DNA of 64,000 bases from assembly GCA_036378315.1 (NCBI GenBank), contig DASUWU010000087.1:1-64000 (forward strand). Reading direction: 5' to 3'. Shown here piece by piece: positions 24,030-31,731 of the stretch (positions are counted from its first letter, which is position 1; each line of letters starts with the position of its first letter). This DNA is from CALAED01 sp036378315. Lineage in GTDB: Bacteria > Actinomycetota > Actinomycetes > Streptosporangiales > Streptosporangiaceae. Under the pieces are notes generated by a model. The model made no database searches. It saw only the letters and a program-made list of their open reading frames with translations, and had not been told where the DNA came from. Position numbers and translations under genes: made by a program.

Positions 24030-25370
24030 TCACTTGGGCGGCGTCAGCCAGTTCGAGACCTGCTGGAACTTCCCCTTGCCGAGATACTTGTAGAAGGTCG
24101 TCTGGTCGTTGCAGACCGCCGGCGCGTCGGGGTACTTGCCACACGAGACCGACGGCGCGCCCATGATCAACGGACCCTTGAAGGCCTTGAGCCGCTCGCC
24201 CATCGTCGCGGGCGTGATCTTGTCGGCGCCGGCCTGGTTCATGAGCTTGACGGTGGTGAGCACCTCGTCCCAGCCGAGCGCCGCGTAGGGGTTGGCGGTG
24301 TCGGCCGGCTTGAGCCCGTACTTGGTCGACGTGCTGACGTAGGTCTTGGCGTCCGGCTGGGTGGCGTCGCTCGGCAGGATCTGCGCGATGCCGAAGACCC
24401 AGCCCACCGGCAGGTCGCCGAGGCCCTGCGCGACCTGCGGGGACAGGCACAGCGGGTTGGACACGACCGGCTTGGTGCTGCCGATCTGCTTGAGGGCCTT
24501 GGCGAGGTTGACGCAGCCGGCCGCGTCGGTCATCGGCACGACGACGTCGGCGCTCTGCCCGCCGGCCGCGGTCAGCGGACCCAGCAGGTCGGTGGCGTTC
24601 GGGTCGTAGCCCACCGACTTGACCGTGAGCCCGGCGTCCTGGAGCCCCTTCTTCGCCGCGGCGGCGGCGCTGTTCGCGCCGGCCTGGCTGGGGAAGACCA
24701 CCGCGGCCGTCTTGGCGTGCGCGAAGTCACGCGCGTACGTGCCCCAGGGCGCGAGCACGTGCGTCTGGTCGCCGTAGAGGATGTAGGTGTTCTTGGCGGT
24801 CGAGTCGGCCGGCGCGGCCGAGACGCCGACCATGATCGGCTTCTTGCCCGCCACGGTGGCCTCGAGGGACTGGTTGCCGGTGGTGACGGCGCCGTAGTCG
24901 ATGATCGAGACGGACTTGTCGTTGAGGAGCTGCTGGCCGCACTTTTGGCCCTCCTCCTCGGCGGAGGCGATGAAGCACGTCTTCAGCGTCACCGGGTGGC
25001 CGTCCACGCCGCCGAGCTCGGCGTTGACGTACTTCACCGCGGCCTGGGCGCCCAGGGTGGCCTCGGGGATCTGGTTCTGCCCGCCCTGGCCGTTGACCCA
25101 GCCGATGGAGACGGGCGTGCCGGAACCCGCCGCGCCGGCCTTGCCGCCGACGTAGGAGAGGTAGTCGGTGACCGGCTTGTCCTGCCGCTGGATCGACGTC
25201 GTGGCCGGCTGCGGCGCACCACTGGTCGCACCACCGCCCGAGGACTTGCTCGACCCCCCGCCGCCGCAGCCGGCGGCGACCACGGCCACCGTGGCCGCCG
25301 CCGCGACGGCCGCGCCGAGGCGTGGCCGCGGGGCGCGTCCCGCGTTCCGTCCATCTGTGCCGTACGTCAT
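24030..25370 (-). CDS. ABC transporter substrate-binding lipoprotein (LivK-like, HAAT family)
   Basis: Extracytoplasmic solute receptor of 446 residues. The signal peptide MTYGTDGRNAGRAPRPRLGA precedes a hydrophobic stretch and the lipobox VVAAGCGG, so it is probably a lipoprotein. A Gly/Ser linker follows. The mature domain fits periplasmic-binding fold I: VSIGWVNGQGGQNQIPEATLGAQAA, ADVVVPMTDAAGCVNLAKAL, NPYAALGWDEVL. Start ATG 25370, since upstream in-frame residues are not signal-like. It is the first gene of the liv operon. Homologues bind branched-chain amino acids, amides, urea or aromatic acids. The MetE-like gene lies directly upstream, but no solute can be inferred. Confidence 0.88.
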   Translation of the reverse strand: MTYGTDGRNAGRAPRPRLGAAVAAAATVAVVAAGCGGGGSSKSSGGGATSGAPQPATTSIQRQDKPVTDYLSYVGGKAGAAGSGTPVSIGWVNGQGGQNQIPEATLGAQAAVKYVNAELGGVDGHPVTLKTCFIASAEEEGQKCGQQLLNDKSVSIIDYGAVTTGNQSLEATVAGKKPIMVGVSAAPADSTAKNTYILYGDQTHVLAPWGTYARDFAHAKTAAVVFPSQAGANSAAAAAKKGLQDAGLTVKSVGYDPNATDLLGPLTAAGGQSADVVVPMTDAAGCVNLAKALKQIGSTKPVVSNPLCLSPQVAQGLGDLPVGWVFGIAQILPSDATQPDAKTYVSTSTKYGLKPADTANPYAALGWDEVLTTVKLMNQAGADKITPATMGERLKAFKGPLIMGAPSVSCGKYPDAPAVCNDQTTFYKYLGKGKFQQVSNWLTPPK

Positions 25371-25654
25371 CCTGTCGGACCTCCGCCAGATGCCAGGACG
25401 GTGTGCCATGCCGGGAACCCGAGCACACCGCGCCGTACGGCGGCGCCGCACCGGCCCCGGCGCGGGACCGATGTGGAGACGCGCACGTGACGTGAGGAGA
25501 GCGGGATAGCGCGGCGGGACGCCCGGACCGCCGGTCACCCGTTGCTCAGCACGTCCCGATACGTGACATATCTACTGCCGCTCGTACGTCGAGATTTTAC
25601 GAATGGTAAGACCCGGGAGTTTCTCACCACAACCGCCCGGCTCCTGGCGGAATG

Positions 25655-26776
25655 CTATCCCCATACCTCCTGTGCGGTCTCGACGATCAGCTGAAGCTTC
25701 GCCATCTGGTCGTCGTAGGTGATCGCGTTGCCCTCGACCGTGGAGGAGAACCCGCACTGGGGGGACAGGCAGAGCTGCTCGATGTCGACGAAGCGGGCGG
25801 CATCGTCGATGCGCCGCTTGATGTCGTCCTTGGTCTCCAGTTCGGCACGCTTGGTGGTGACGAGACCGAGCACGACCGTCTTCCCCTTCGGCACGAAGCG
25901 CAGCGGCTCGAACCCGCCGGAGCGCTCGTCGTCCCACTCGCAGAAGAAGCCGTCGATGTTCAGCTCGCCGAACAGCGCCTCGGCGACGAAGTCGTACCCG
26001 CCGGCGGCCACCCAGGAGGACTGGAAGTTGCCCCGGCACATGTGCGTCGTGATGTACATGTCGTCCGGCTTGTTCGCCAGCGCCGCGTTGATCTCCTTGA
26101 TGTAGCGCAGGTGCAGGTGGTCGGCGTCATTGCCGCGCTCGGCCATCAGCGCGCGCTGGTCGGGGTCGTTGAGGTAGGCAAGGCTCGTGTCGTCGAACTG
26201 CAGATAGCGGCAGCCGAGGTCGTACAGCCGCCGGACCTCCTCGGCGTAGGCGGCGGCCAGGTCGTTCCAGAACTCCTCGACGTCGGGGTAGACGCTCGGG
26301 TCGATGAACGCCGCGCCGCCGCGGTAGTGGACCATGTTCGGCGACGGGATGGTGAGCTTCGGCATGGCGCTGGTCGTCACACTCTTGAGGAAGCTGAAGT
26401 GGTCGCCGAAGATCGTGTCGGTCAGCCGCACCTTGTCGGTCACCTTCAGGGCCGCGCTCTTGAAGTCGAGGTCGCCCTGCGCGTTGTGGAAGTGGACCTC
26501 CAGCTGCTCGTCGACGGCCGAGCTGATCCCGCCGAGCTGGTAGATGTAGTCCATGTGCCAGGTGGCACGGCGGAACTCGCCGTCGGTGGCCGACTGCAGG
26601 CCCACGCTCTCCTGCATCTCCACCACCTCACGGATCGCGTCGTCCTCGACCGCGCGCAGATCCTCGGCCTTGATCCGCCCCGTGGCGAAGTCCGCGCGCG
26701 CCTGGTGCAGGCGCGGCGGGCGCAGCAGGCTGCCTACGTGATCGGCGCGGAACGGTGGCACGGTACGGGCTGCCAT
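25655..26776 (-). CDS. Second MetE-like methyltransferase (YxjG/YxjH type), zinc site intact
   Basis: Protein of 373 residues in the cobalamin-independent methionine synthase superfamily, C-terminal domain only. Zinc ligands are His245 and Cys247 (ITTHMCRGN), Glu280 (GFFCEWDD) and Cys341 (SPQCGFSS), again with 61 residues between Glu and the last Cys. N-terminal RADHVGSLLRPP is typical of YxjG/YxjH-like proteins and of epoxyalkane:CoM transferases, which share the fold. Start ATG 26776 has AGGAG about eight bases upstream. The promoter contains two perfect 20-bp direct repeats. A 74-residue CxxC protein and an alcohol dehydrogenase lie directly upstream. It could methylate homocysteine, or use a thiol to accept an alkyl group from a catabolic substrate. 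Sequence alone does not decide. Confidence 0.82.
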   Translation of the reverse strand: MAARTVPPFRADHVGSLLRPPRLHQARADFATGRIKAEDLRAVEDDAIREVVEMQESVGLQSATDGEFRRATWHMDYIYQLGGISSAVDEQLEVHFHNAQGDLDFKSAALKVTDKVRLTDTIFGDHFSFLKSVTTSAMPKLTIPSPNMVHYRGGAAFIDPSVYPDVEEFWNDLAAAYAEEVRRLYDLGCRYLQFDDTSLAYLNDPDQRALMAERGNDADHLHLRYIKEINAALANKPDDMYITTHMCRGNFQSSWVAAGGYDFVAEALFGELNIDGFFCEWDDERSGGFEPLRFVPKGKTVVLGLVTTKRAELETKDDIKRRIDDAARFVDIEQLCLSPQCGFSSTVEGNAITYDDQMAKLQLIVETAQEVWG

Positions 26777-26801
26777 AGTGGTATCTCCTATCGCGTTTCT
26801 G

Positions 26802-26841
26802 TTGGAATATCGGTATCAGGTTTGGAATATCGGTATCAGGT
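26802..26841. repeat. Perfect tandem 20-bp direct repeat in the promoter of the MetE-like gene
   Basis: TTGGAATATCGGTATCAGGT occurs twice head to tail (26802-26821, 26822-26841), ending 26 bp before the ATG at 26776 of the leftward gene. The 20-bp period is about two helical turns and would place two regulator molecules on the same DNA face. The unit is AT-rich compared with surroundings. Candidate operator or activator sites. Confidence 0.85.
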
Positions 26842-26882
26842 GTTGAAGGCCGACCAAAGGGCGATGCGAGGTTTTGGCCCGG

Positions 26883-27107
26883 CTACTTCGCGTCGACCGG
26901 ATAGGTCAGGTCGATCGAGTCCTCGGCGACGCCGAGCGCCTGGCCGAGGATGCCGCGCATCAACGGCTTCGGCACGAGGCAGTCCTCGCACGCCTCGGGC
27001 GTGGCGGAGATCCGGACGGCGACGCGGCCGTCGTCTTCCCGCACCTGCAAGGTGTAGCCGTCCGCCGCGAGCGACGCCTGGATGGCCTGCAGTCCCTCGG
27101 TCTTCAT
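26883..27107 (-). CDS. Small CxxC protein of unknown function next to the MetE-like gene
   Basis: Protein of 74 residues starting MKTEGLQAIQASLAADGY at ATG 27107, with GGAG seven or eight bases upstream. An alternating N-terminal half (TLQVREDDGRVAVRISA) suggests beta strands. Then PEACEDCLVPKPLMRGILGQ carries a CxxC pair, and the end is DSIDLTYPVDAK. The CxxC could bind metal, a cluster or form a redox disulphide. It lies between the alcohol dehydrogenase and MetE-like genes in the same direction, so it may be a partner or carrier in the same pathway. I cannot assign it to a named family. Confidence 0.68.
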   Translation of the reverse strand: MKTEGLQAIQASLAADGYTLQVREDDGRVAVRISATPEACEDCLVPKPLMRGILGQALGVAEDSIDLTYPVDAK

Positions 27108-27303
27108 GGCTTGCTCCGTTCGATGTGGAGGCCCGGCCCCGACGCGCCGGGCCCCTGAGCATCGGGGTCCGCCGGGCCTCCCGCCGTCGTCAAGGCGTGC
27201 CTTCTGGCGTCCGGCGCCGCGGCGACGAGCGGCGTGCCCGGCTCGGCAAGGAACGGCGCGCCCACCGGTCCCTTTGATGCTGGAGTACGGAGGCTCCCTG
27301 TTC

Positions 27304-28419
27304 CTAGTGGTCGTGCACCAAAACTCCACGGATGTTTTTGCCGTCGAGCATGTCGCGGAAGCCGTCATTGATCTCGTCCAGGCGGTAGCGCCGGGTGACG
27401 AGCTCGCTCAGCTTGAGGTGGCCGGACTGGTACAGGTTGACCAGCCGCGGGATGTCGTAGAGCGGGTTCACTGAGCCCATCAGGGCGCCCTTGATCGTCC
27501 GTTGCGGCCCGACCAGGGCGCCGGGGGAGACGTCGCTCATGCGCATCTCGGCGAAGTTGCCCACCGACGTGATCATGACCACGCCGCCCTTGCCGACGAT
27601 CGAGGTGGCCTGCGCGATGACCTCGCCGGTCAGCGCCCCGACAGTGATGATGGCCTTGTCGGCGAGCCGGGGACCGTTGAGCTCGGTGACGAGCTCCTGC
27701 GCCGCCGCCGCGTCTGCGGCCGCGTGCGTCGCGCCGAGCTCGAGCGCCTTCTGCCGCTTGAACTCGACAGGGTCGACCGCGACGATGTACTGCGCGCCGG
27801 CGAGCCTGGCTCCCTGTACGGCGTTGATGCCGACCCCGCCGATCCCGAAGATCACCGCGGTCTCGCCGGCCCGTACGTCCGCCGCGCGGACGGCCGAGCC
27901 CCAGCCGGTCGGCACGCCGCAACCGACGAGCGCGGCGAGGTCGAGCGGAGCAGCCGAGTCGATCTTGACACAGGACCATTCGGTCAGCACGGCGTACTGC
28001 GAGAACGTGCCGAGCATGCACATCCCGCCGTAGTCCTCGCCGCCGGCGTGGAACCGGAAGGTGTCGTCGTTGAGGCACCCGACCGCGACGTTCCTGCCGG
28101 CGTCGCACAGGCCCTGGCGGCCGCTCGAGCAGTACGCGCACTGGCCGCAGACCGGGACGAACGAGCAGACGATGTGATCGCCGGGCGCCACCCTGGTGAC
28201 GCCGGGGCCGACCTCCTCGACGATGCCGGCGCCTTCGTGGCCGCCGACCAAGGGCATCCTGATCGGAGCCTCGCCGGCGCGGATGTGCTCATCGGAGTGA
28301 CACAGCCCGGCCGCCACGAAGCGGACCAGGACCTCGCCGTCCTTCGGAGGGTCGAGCTCCAGCTCCGCGACCTCCCAGGGAGTGCCCGGCTTACGGAGGA
28401 TCGCCGCCTGAGTTTTCAC
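27304..28419 (-). CDS. NDMA-type zinc alcohol dehydrogenase (medium-chain family)
   Basis: Protein of 371 residues of the zinc medium-chain dehydrogenase family. Catalytic zinc ligands appear in AGLCHSDEH and GGHEGAG. The structural zinc site is CGQCAYCSSGRQGLC. The nucleotide-binding motif is FGIGGVGINAVQGA. Length and the segments RFHAGGEDYGGMC and VGPQRTIKGALMGSVNPLYDIPRL resemble the NDMA-dependent (Rxyl_3153-like) class, whose NAD(H) stays bound and whose electrons pass to mycofactocin in actinobacteria. Oxidises a primary alcohol to an aldehyde. It diverges from a GMC oxidoreductase followed by an aldehyde dehydrogenase, which completes an alcohol-to-acid route. Mycofactocin biosynthesis genes are not in this window. 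Confidence 0.85.
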   Translation of the reverse strand: MKTQAAILRKPGTPWEVAELELDPPKDGEVLVRFVAAGLCHSDEHIRAGEAPIRMPLVGGHEGAGIVEEVGPGVTRVAPGDHIVCSFVPVCGQCAYCSSGRQGLCDAGRNVAVGCLNDDTFRFHAGGEDYGGMCMLGTFSQYAVLTEWSCVKIDSAAPLDLAALVGCGVPTGWGSAVRAADVRAGETAVIFGIGGVGINAVQGARLAGAQYIVAVDPVEFKRQKALELGATHAAADAAAAQELVTELNGPRLADKAIITVGALTGEVIAQATSIVGKGGVVMITSVGNFAEMRMSDVSPGALVGPQRTIKGALMGSVNPLYDIPRLVNLYQSGHLKLSELVTRRYRLDEINDGFRDMLDGKNIRGVLVHDH

Positions 28420-28449
28420 TGGCCATCAGCCTCCACGAACTCGTCGCCA

Positions 28450-28479
28450 TCTCATGAGACACTACGCTTGACATGAGAC
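28450..28479. promoter_or_regulatory. Palindrome and direct repeat in the divergent alcohol dehydrogenase/GMC promoter region
   Basis: TCTCATGAGA (28450-28459) is a perfect 10-bp palindrome, and its right half CATGAGAC (28453-28460) recurs at 28472-28479, 19 bp apart. A TTGACA hexamer (28468-28473) overlaps the second copy and could be a rightward -35. The region separates divergent starts at 28419 and 28577, so one regulator could control both directions. Confidence 0.4.
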
Positions 28480-28576
28480 CCGGGGCTAGGTGTTGATATT
28501 GCATGACGCCTGTCGCGCATAATGTCATATGTTCGCCCGGCCGTGAGAGGCGAGGCCTCTTGGGGCCCGCCCCCCG

Positions 28577-30121
28577 GTGGTGGAAGTGACCTGGGACTAT
28601 GTGATCATCGGCGCCGGCTCCGCCGGCGCCGTGCTCGCCGCGAGACTGTCAGAGAACCCCGACGCGCACGTCCTTCTGCTGGAGGCCGGACCGGACTTCC
28701 GTACGGCCGAGACGCCCAAGGGCTTCCAGCGCCGCAACATCGACATGGCGGTCGACTCCAACCCGGACTTCTGGTGGCCGGGCCTGCGGGCGCGGCGCAC
28801 CCCGGCCCAGGAGCCGTACCTCTATCTACGCGGCCGCGGCGTCGGCGGCAGCTCGACGGTGAACGGGCTGTGCGCGATCCGCGGCACGCCGGACGACTAC
28901 GACGAGTGGGCCAGGCGGGGCGCCAAGGGATGGTCGTTCGACGAGGTGCTGCCGTCGTTCATCAAGCTCGAGGACGAGCACGACTTCCCCGACGCACCGC
29001 ACCACGGTCGCGGCGGCCCGGTCCCGATCTACCGGGAGCCCGAGGAGGGCTGGGGCGGTGCCGACGTGGCGTTCAGGGACGCGGTGCTCGACCTCGGCCA
29101 CCCCTGGCACCCCGACCACAACGCGCCGGAGTCGACCGGCGCCAGCCCGTTCGCCATGAACATCAAGGACGGCTGGCGGGTCTCGACCAACGACGGTTAC
29201 CTCGAGCCGGCCCGCGGCAGGCCGAACCTGACGGTCCGCGGCGACGCGCACGTGGACGGCATCGTCATCGCGGGCGGCGCGGCCAGGGGCGTGCGGCTGC
29301 TCTCCGGCGAGGTGGAAGAGGTCGCGGCGGACGGCGAGGTGATCGTCGCCTGCGGGGCGGCCCACTCGCCGCCGCTGCTGATGCGCTCGGGGATCGGCCC
29401 GGCCGGTGACCTGACCCGGCACGGCATCGACGTCGTCGCCGACCTGCCCGTTGGCCGCAACCTCCAGGACCACTGCATGCTGCTGGTCCCGATCCCCATC
29501 CTGGAAAGCGCCCGCTACAGCCTGGACGACCGGGTCACCAACGTCGTCCTGCGCTACTCGTCCGGGCTCGGTGGCGCGGGCCGCAACGACATGATGCTGC
29601 TGCCCAACAACGGAGCCGGGCGTACCGTGGCCGGCGACCGGGCGCGCGGCGGGGTCGGGCCGACCCGCCGCAGCGGCATGATGATCGCCCAACAGGAGCA
29701 GGTCTTCTCGCGCGGCCAGGTCAGCCTGGTCTCCCGTGACGCCACCGTCGATCCGCTGATCGAGCATCGCCTGCTCACCGACGAGCGCGACCGGATCAGG
29801 ATGGAGGACGCGCTGGACCGGATCGCCGAGCTGCTCGGCCACCCCGCCATGACCGCGATCCTCGACGGAAAGCCCGAGCTGCCGGCCAAGGAGGACCTGC
29901 CCAAGATCGTCACGGACACCGTGCACCTGTGCGGGACCTGCCGGATGGGCGCGCCGGACGACGACACCACGGTGGTCGACCCGGACTGCCGGGTGCTCGG
30001 CGTCGACGGGCTGCGGGTGATCGACGCCTCCATCATGCCGACCGTGCCGCGGGCCAACCTGCACCTGACCGTGGTCATGATCGCTGAGCACATGGCCGCC
30101 CGCATGACAGGACGCGGCTGA
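28577..30121 (+). CDS. GMC family FAD-dependent oxidoreductase
   Basis: Flavoprotein of 514 residues. The FAD-binding motif YVIIGAGSAGAVLAARLSE is followed by LLLEAGPDF, and the GMC signature is RGRGVGGSSTVNGLCAIRG. VACGAAHSPPLLMRSGIG is the second signature. The C-terminal active-site region is HLCGTCRMG and ANLHLTVVMIAEHMA, where the usual His-Asn pair is only partly recognisable. Relatives include choline and alcohol dehydrogenases and MftG-type mycofactocin re-oxidases. GTG 28577 is the best start, though the ribosome site is weak. It is the first gene of a rightward set with an aldehyde dehydrogenase and amidohydrolase, and is divergent from the NDMA-type alcohol dehydrogenase. Confidence 0.87.
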   Translation: MVEVTWDYVIIGAGSAGAVLAARLSENPDAHVLLLEAGPDFRTAETPKGFQRRNIDMAVDSNPDFWWPGLRARRTPAQEPYLYLRGRGVGGSSTVNGLCAIRGTPDDYDEWARRGAKGWSFDEVLPSFIKLEDEHDFPDAPHHGRGGPVPIYREPEEGWGGADVAFRDAVLDLGHPWHPDHNAPESTGASPFAMNIKDGWRVSTNDGYLEPARGRPNLTVRGDAHVDGIVIAGGAARGVRLLSGEVEEVAADGEVIVACGAAHSPPLLMRSGIGPAGDLTRHGIDVVADLPVGRNLQDHCMLLVPIPILESARYSLDDRVTNVVLRYSSGLGGAGRNDMMLLPNNGAGRTVAGDRARGGVGPTRRSGMMIAQQEQVFSRGQVSLVSRDATVDPLIEHRLLTDERDRIRMEDALDRIAELLGHPAMTAILDGKPELPAKEDLPKIVTDTVHLCGTCRMGAPDDDTTVVDPDCRVLGVDGLRVIDASIMPTVPRANLHLTVVMIAEHMAARMTGRG

Positions 30122-30145
30122 CCGTCGCGGGACCCTCGGAGAGCC

Positions 30146-30190
30146 GACGGACCCGACAGACCCGACGGACCCGACGAAGCTGACGACCCC
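30146..30190. repeat. Five tandem 9-bp repeats (GACGGACCC-like) between GMC and aldehyde dehydrogenase genes
   Basis: Units read GACGGACCC, GACAGACCC, GACGGACCC, GACGAAGCT, GACGACCCC. The array fills much of the 103-bp gap and is followed by purine-rich DNA containing the GGAGG of the next gene. Probably slippage-derived spacer sequence. Confidence 0.75.
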
Positions 30191-30224
30191 GAAGAAAGCG
30201 AAGAGCGACGAAGGCGGAGGACCC

Positions 30225-31712
30225 ATGCCGGGCACAGCGACGAACGCAGCGAGACGTGAGCTCGACGTCGGCGCCCTGCTCGCCGACGGCAAGCACTACA
30301 TCGGGGGCGAATGGGTCCCCGCCACCGGCGGCGACACGATCGACGTCATCAACCCGGCGACGCAGGACGTCCTGCTCCGCGTCCCCCGCGGCGGCCCCGA
30401 GGACGTCGACGCGGCGGCCCGCGCCGCCGCCGACGCGTTTCCCGCCTGGCGGGACACCAGCCCGACGGTGCGGGCCGACCTGCTCTTCCGCTGGGCGCAG
30501 TCGATCCGCGAGCACGAGCGGGAGCTCGACACGCTGGAGTCGATGGAGGTAGGCCGGCCGCACTGGGGCCCGTCACCGCTGCCCCGCATGATCGTGTACC
30601 TGGCCGGCCAGGTGGACAAGGTCTACGGGCAGACGCTGCCGACGGCGCGGCCCGGGCTGCTCGGCATGACACTGCGCGAGCCGTACGGCGTGGTGGGCAG
30701 CATCGTCCCGTGGAACTCCCCCGCCCACCTCATGGCGCACGACGTGGCGCCGGCCATCGGCGCGGGCAACACCATCGTCGTCAAGCCGGCCGAGGACGCG
30801 CCGCTGGCCTGCCTGCTGCTGGCCAAGCTGGCGACCGAGGCCGGCATCCCGCCCGGCGTGGTCAACGTCGTGACCGGGTACGGGGACGAGGCGGGCGCCG
30901 CGCTGCCCCGCCATCCCCTGGTCAGGCGGATGAGCTTCACCGGCTCCCCCGAGACCGGTACGAAGATCATGGAGGCCTGCGCCAAGAACCTGATCCCGCT
31001 GCACGTCGAGCTCGGCGGCAAGTCGCCGCAGATCGTGCTGCGCGACGCCGACCTCGCCCGGGCCGTCCCGGCGATCGTGCGGAGCATCACGCTCAACACA
31101 GGCCAGGTGTGCGCGGCCGGCTCGCGACTGCTCACCCCGCCCGAGCTGCGCGACGACCTCATCGGCGCGATCAGCGACGCGTTCGGGAAGGTCCGCATCG
31201 GCCCCTGGTACGAGGAGGTGCAGATGGGCCCGCTGATCAGCGCGAAGCAGGAACGGCGGGTGCTCGGCTACATCGACGTCGGCCGCGACGAGGGCGCCGA
31301 GATCGTCACCGGCGGGCGCAAGCTGTCCGGCGACCGGTTCGACAAGGGCTTCTTCGTGGAACCGACGATTTTCGACCGGGTCCGGCCCGACATGCGCATC
31401 GCGCAGGAGGAGATCTTCGGTCCCGTGCTGTCGGTCATCGACTACACCGACGAAGAGGAGGCCCTGGCCATCGCCAACGGCACCAAGTACGGCCTGACCG
31501 CCTCGGTGTGGACCACCGACATCAACCGGGCCGTGCGGATCGCCAAGAACGTCCAGGCCGGGCACGTCTACATCAACGCCCCGGGAGCCGCCGGGGTCAT
31601 CGGGGCGCCGTGGGGCGGCACCAAGTCCAGCGGCTTCGGCCGCACCATGAGCGCGGACACGGTCCTCGAGTACACGCAGGTGAAGACGGTCGTCATCGAC
31701 GGTGACGCCTAG
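30225..31712 (+). CDS. NAD(P)-dependent aldehyde dehydrogenase
   Basis: Enzyme of 495 residues oxidising an aldehyde to the acid. Motifs in order: VPWNSPAH (substrate and cofactor pocket), VVKPAEDAP, FTGSPETGTKI (cofactor), general base Glu in HVELGGKSPQI, and the nucleophile in NTGQVCAAGSR, then QEEIFGPVLSVI and GGTKSSGFGR. Start ATG 30225 (MPGTATNAARR) with GGAGG seven bases upstream. Gene order suggests it takes the aldehyde made by the GMC oxidoreductase or the divergent alcohol dehydrogenase. The family resemblance does not fix the substrate. Betaine aldehyde is one option given the GMC neighbour, but the PaaX-type regulator downstream argues for an aromatic or arylacetic compound. Confidence 0.93.
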   Translation: MPGTATNAARRELDVGALLADGKHYIGGEWVPATGGDTIDVINPATQDVLLRVPRGGPEDVDAAARAAADAFPAWRDTSPTVRADLLFRWAQSIREHERELDTLESMEVGRPHWGPSPLPRMIVYLAGQVDKVYGQTLPTARPGLLGMTLREPYGVVGSIVPWNSPAHLMAHDVAPAIGAGNTIVVKPAEDAPLACLLLAKLATEAGIPPGVVNVVTGYGDEAGAALPRHPLVRRMSFTGSPETGTKIMEACAKNLIPLHVELGGKSPQIVLRDADLARAVPAIVRSITLNTGQVCAAGSRLLTPPELRDDLIGAISDAFGKVRIGPWYEEVQMGPLISAKQERRVLGYIDVGRDEGAEIVTGGRKLSGDRFDKGFFVEPTIFDRVRPDMRIAQEEIFGPVLSVIDYTDEEEALAIANGTKYGLTASVWTTDINRAVRIAKNVQAGHVYINAPGAAGVIGAPWGGTKSSGFGRTMSADTVLEYTQVKTVVIDGDA

Positions 31713-31731
31713 GGTGCCGGGAGGCCGACCC

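Noticed and set aside
26802..26841. CRISPR-like repeats (also the arrays at 3812, 30146 and 48651)
   Set aside because: Units are directly abutted with no spacers, only two to five copies, and no cas genes nearby.
28577..31712. Choline to betaine pathway (betA-betB)
   Set aside because: The GMC and aldehyde dehydrogenase order fits, but the GMC protein is shorter than BetA. A PaaX-family regulator, ACMSD-like enzyme and NDMA-type dehydrogenase surround it, and no BetI or choline carrier is present.
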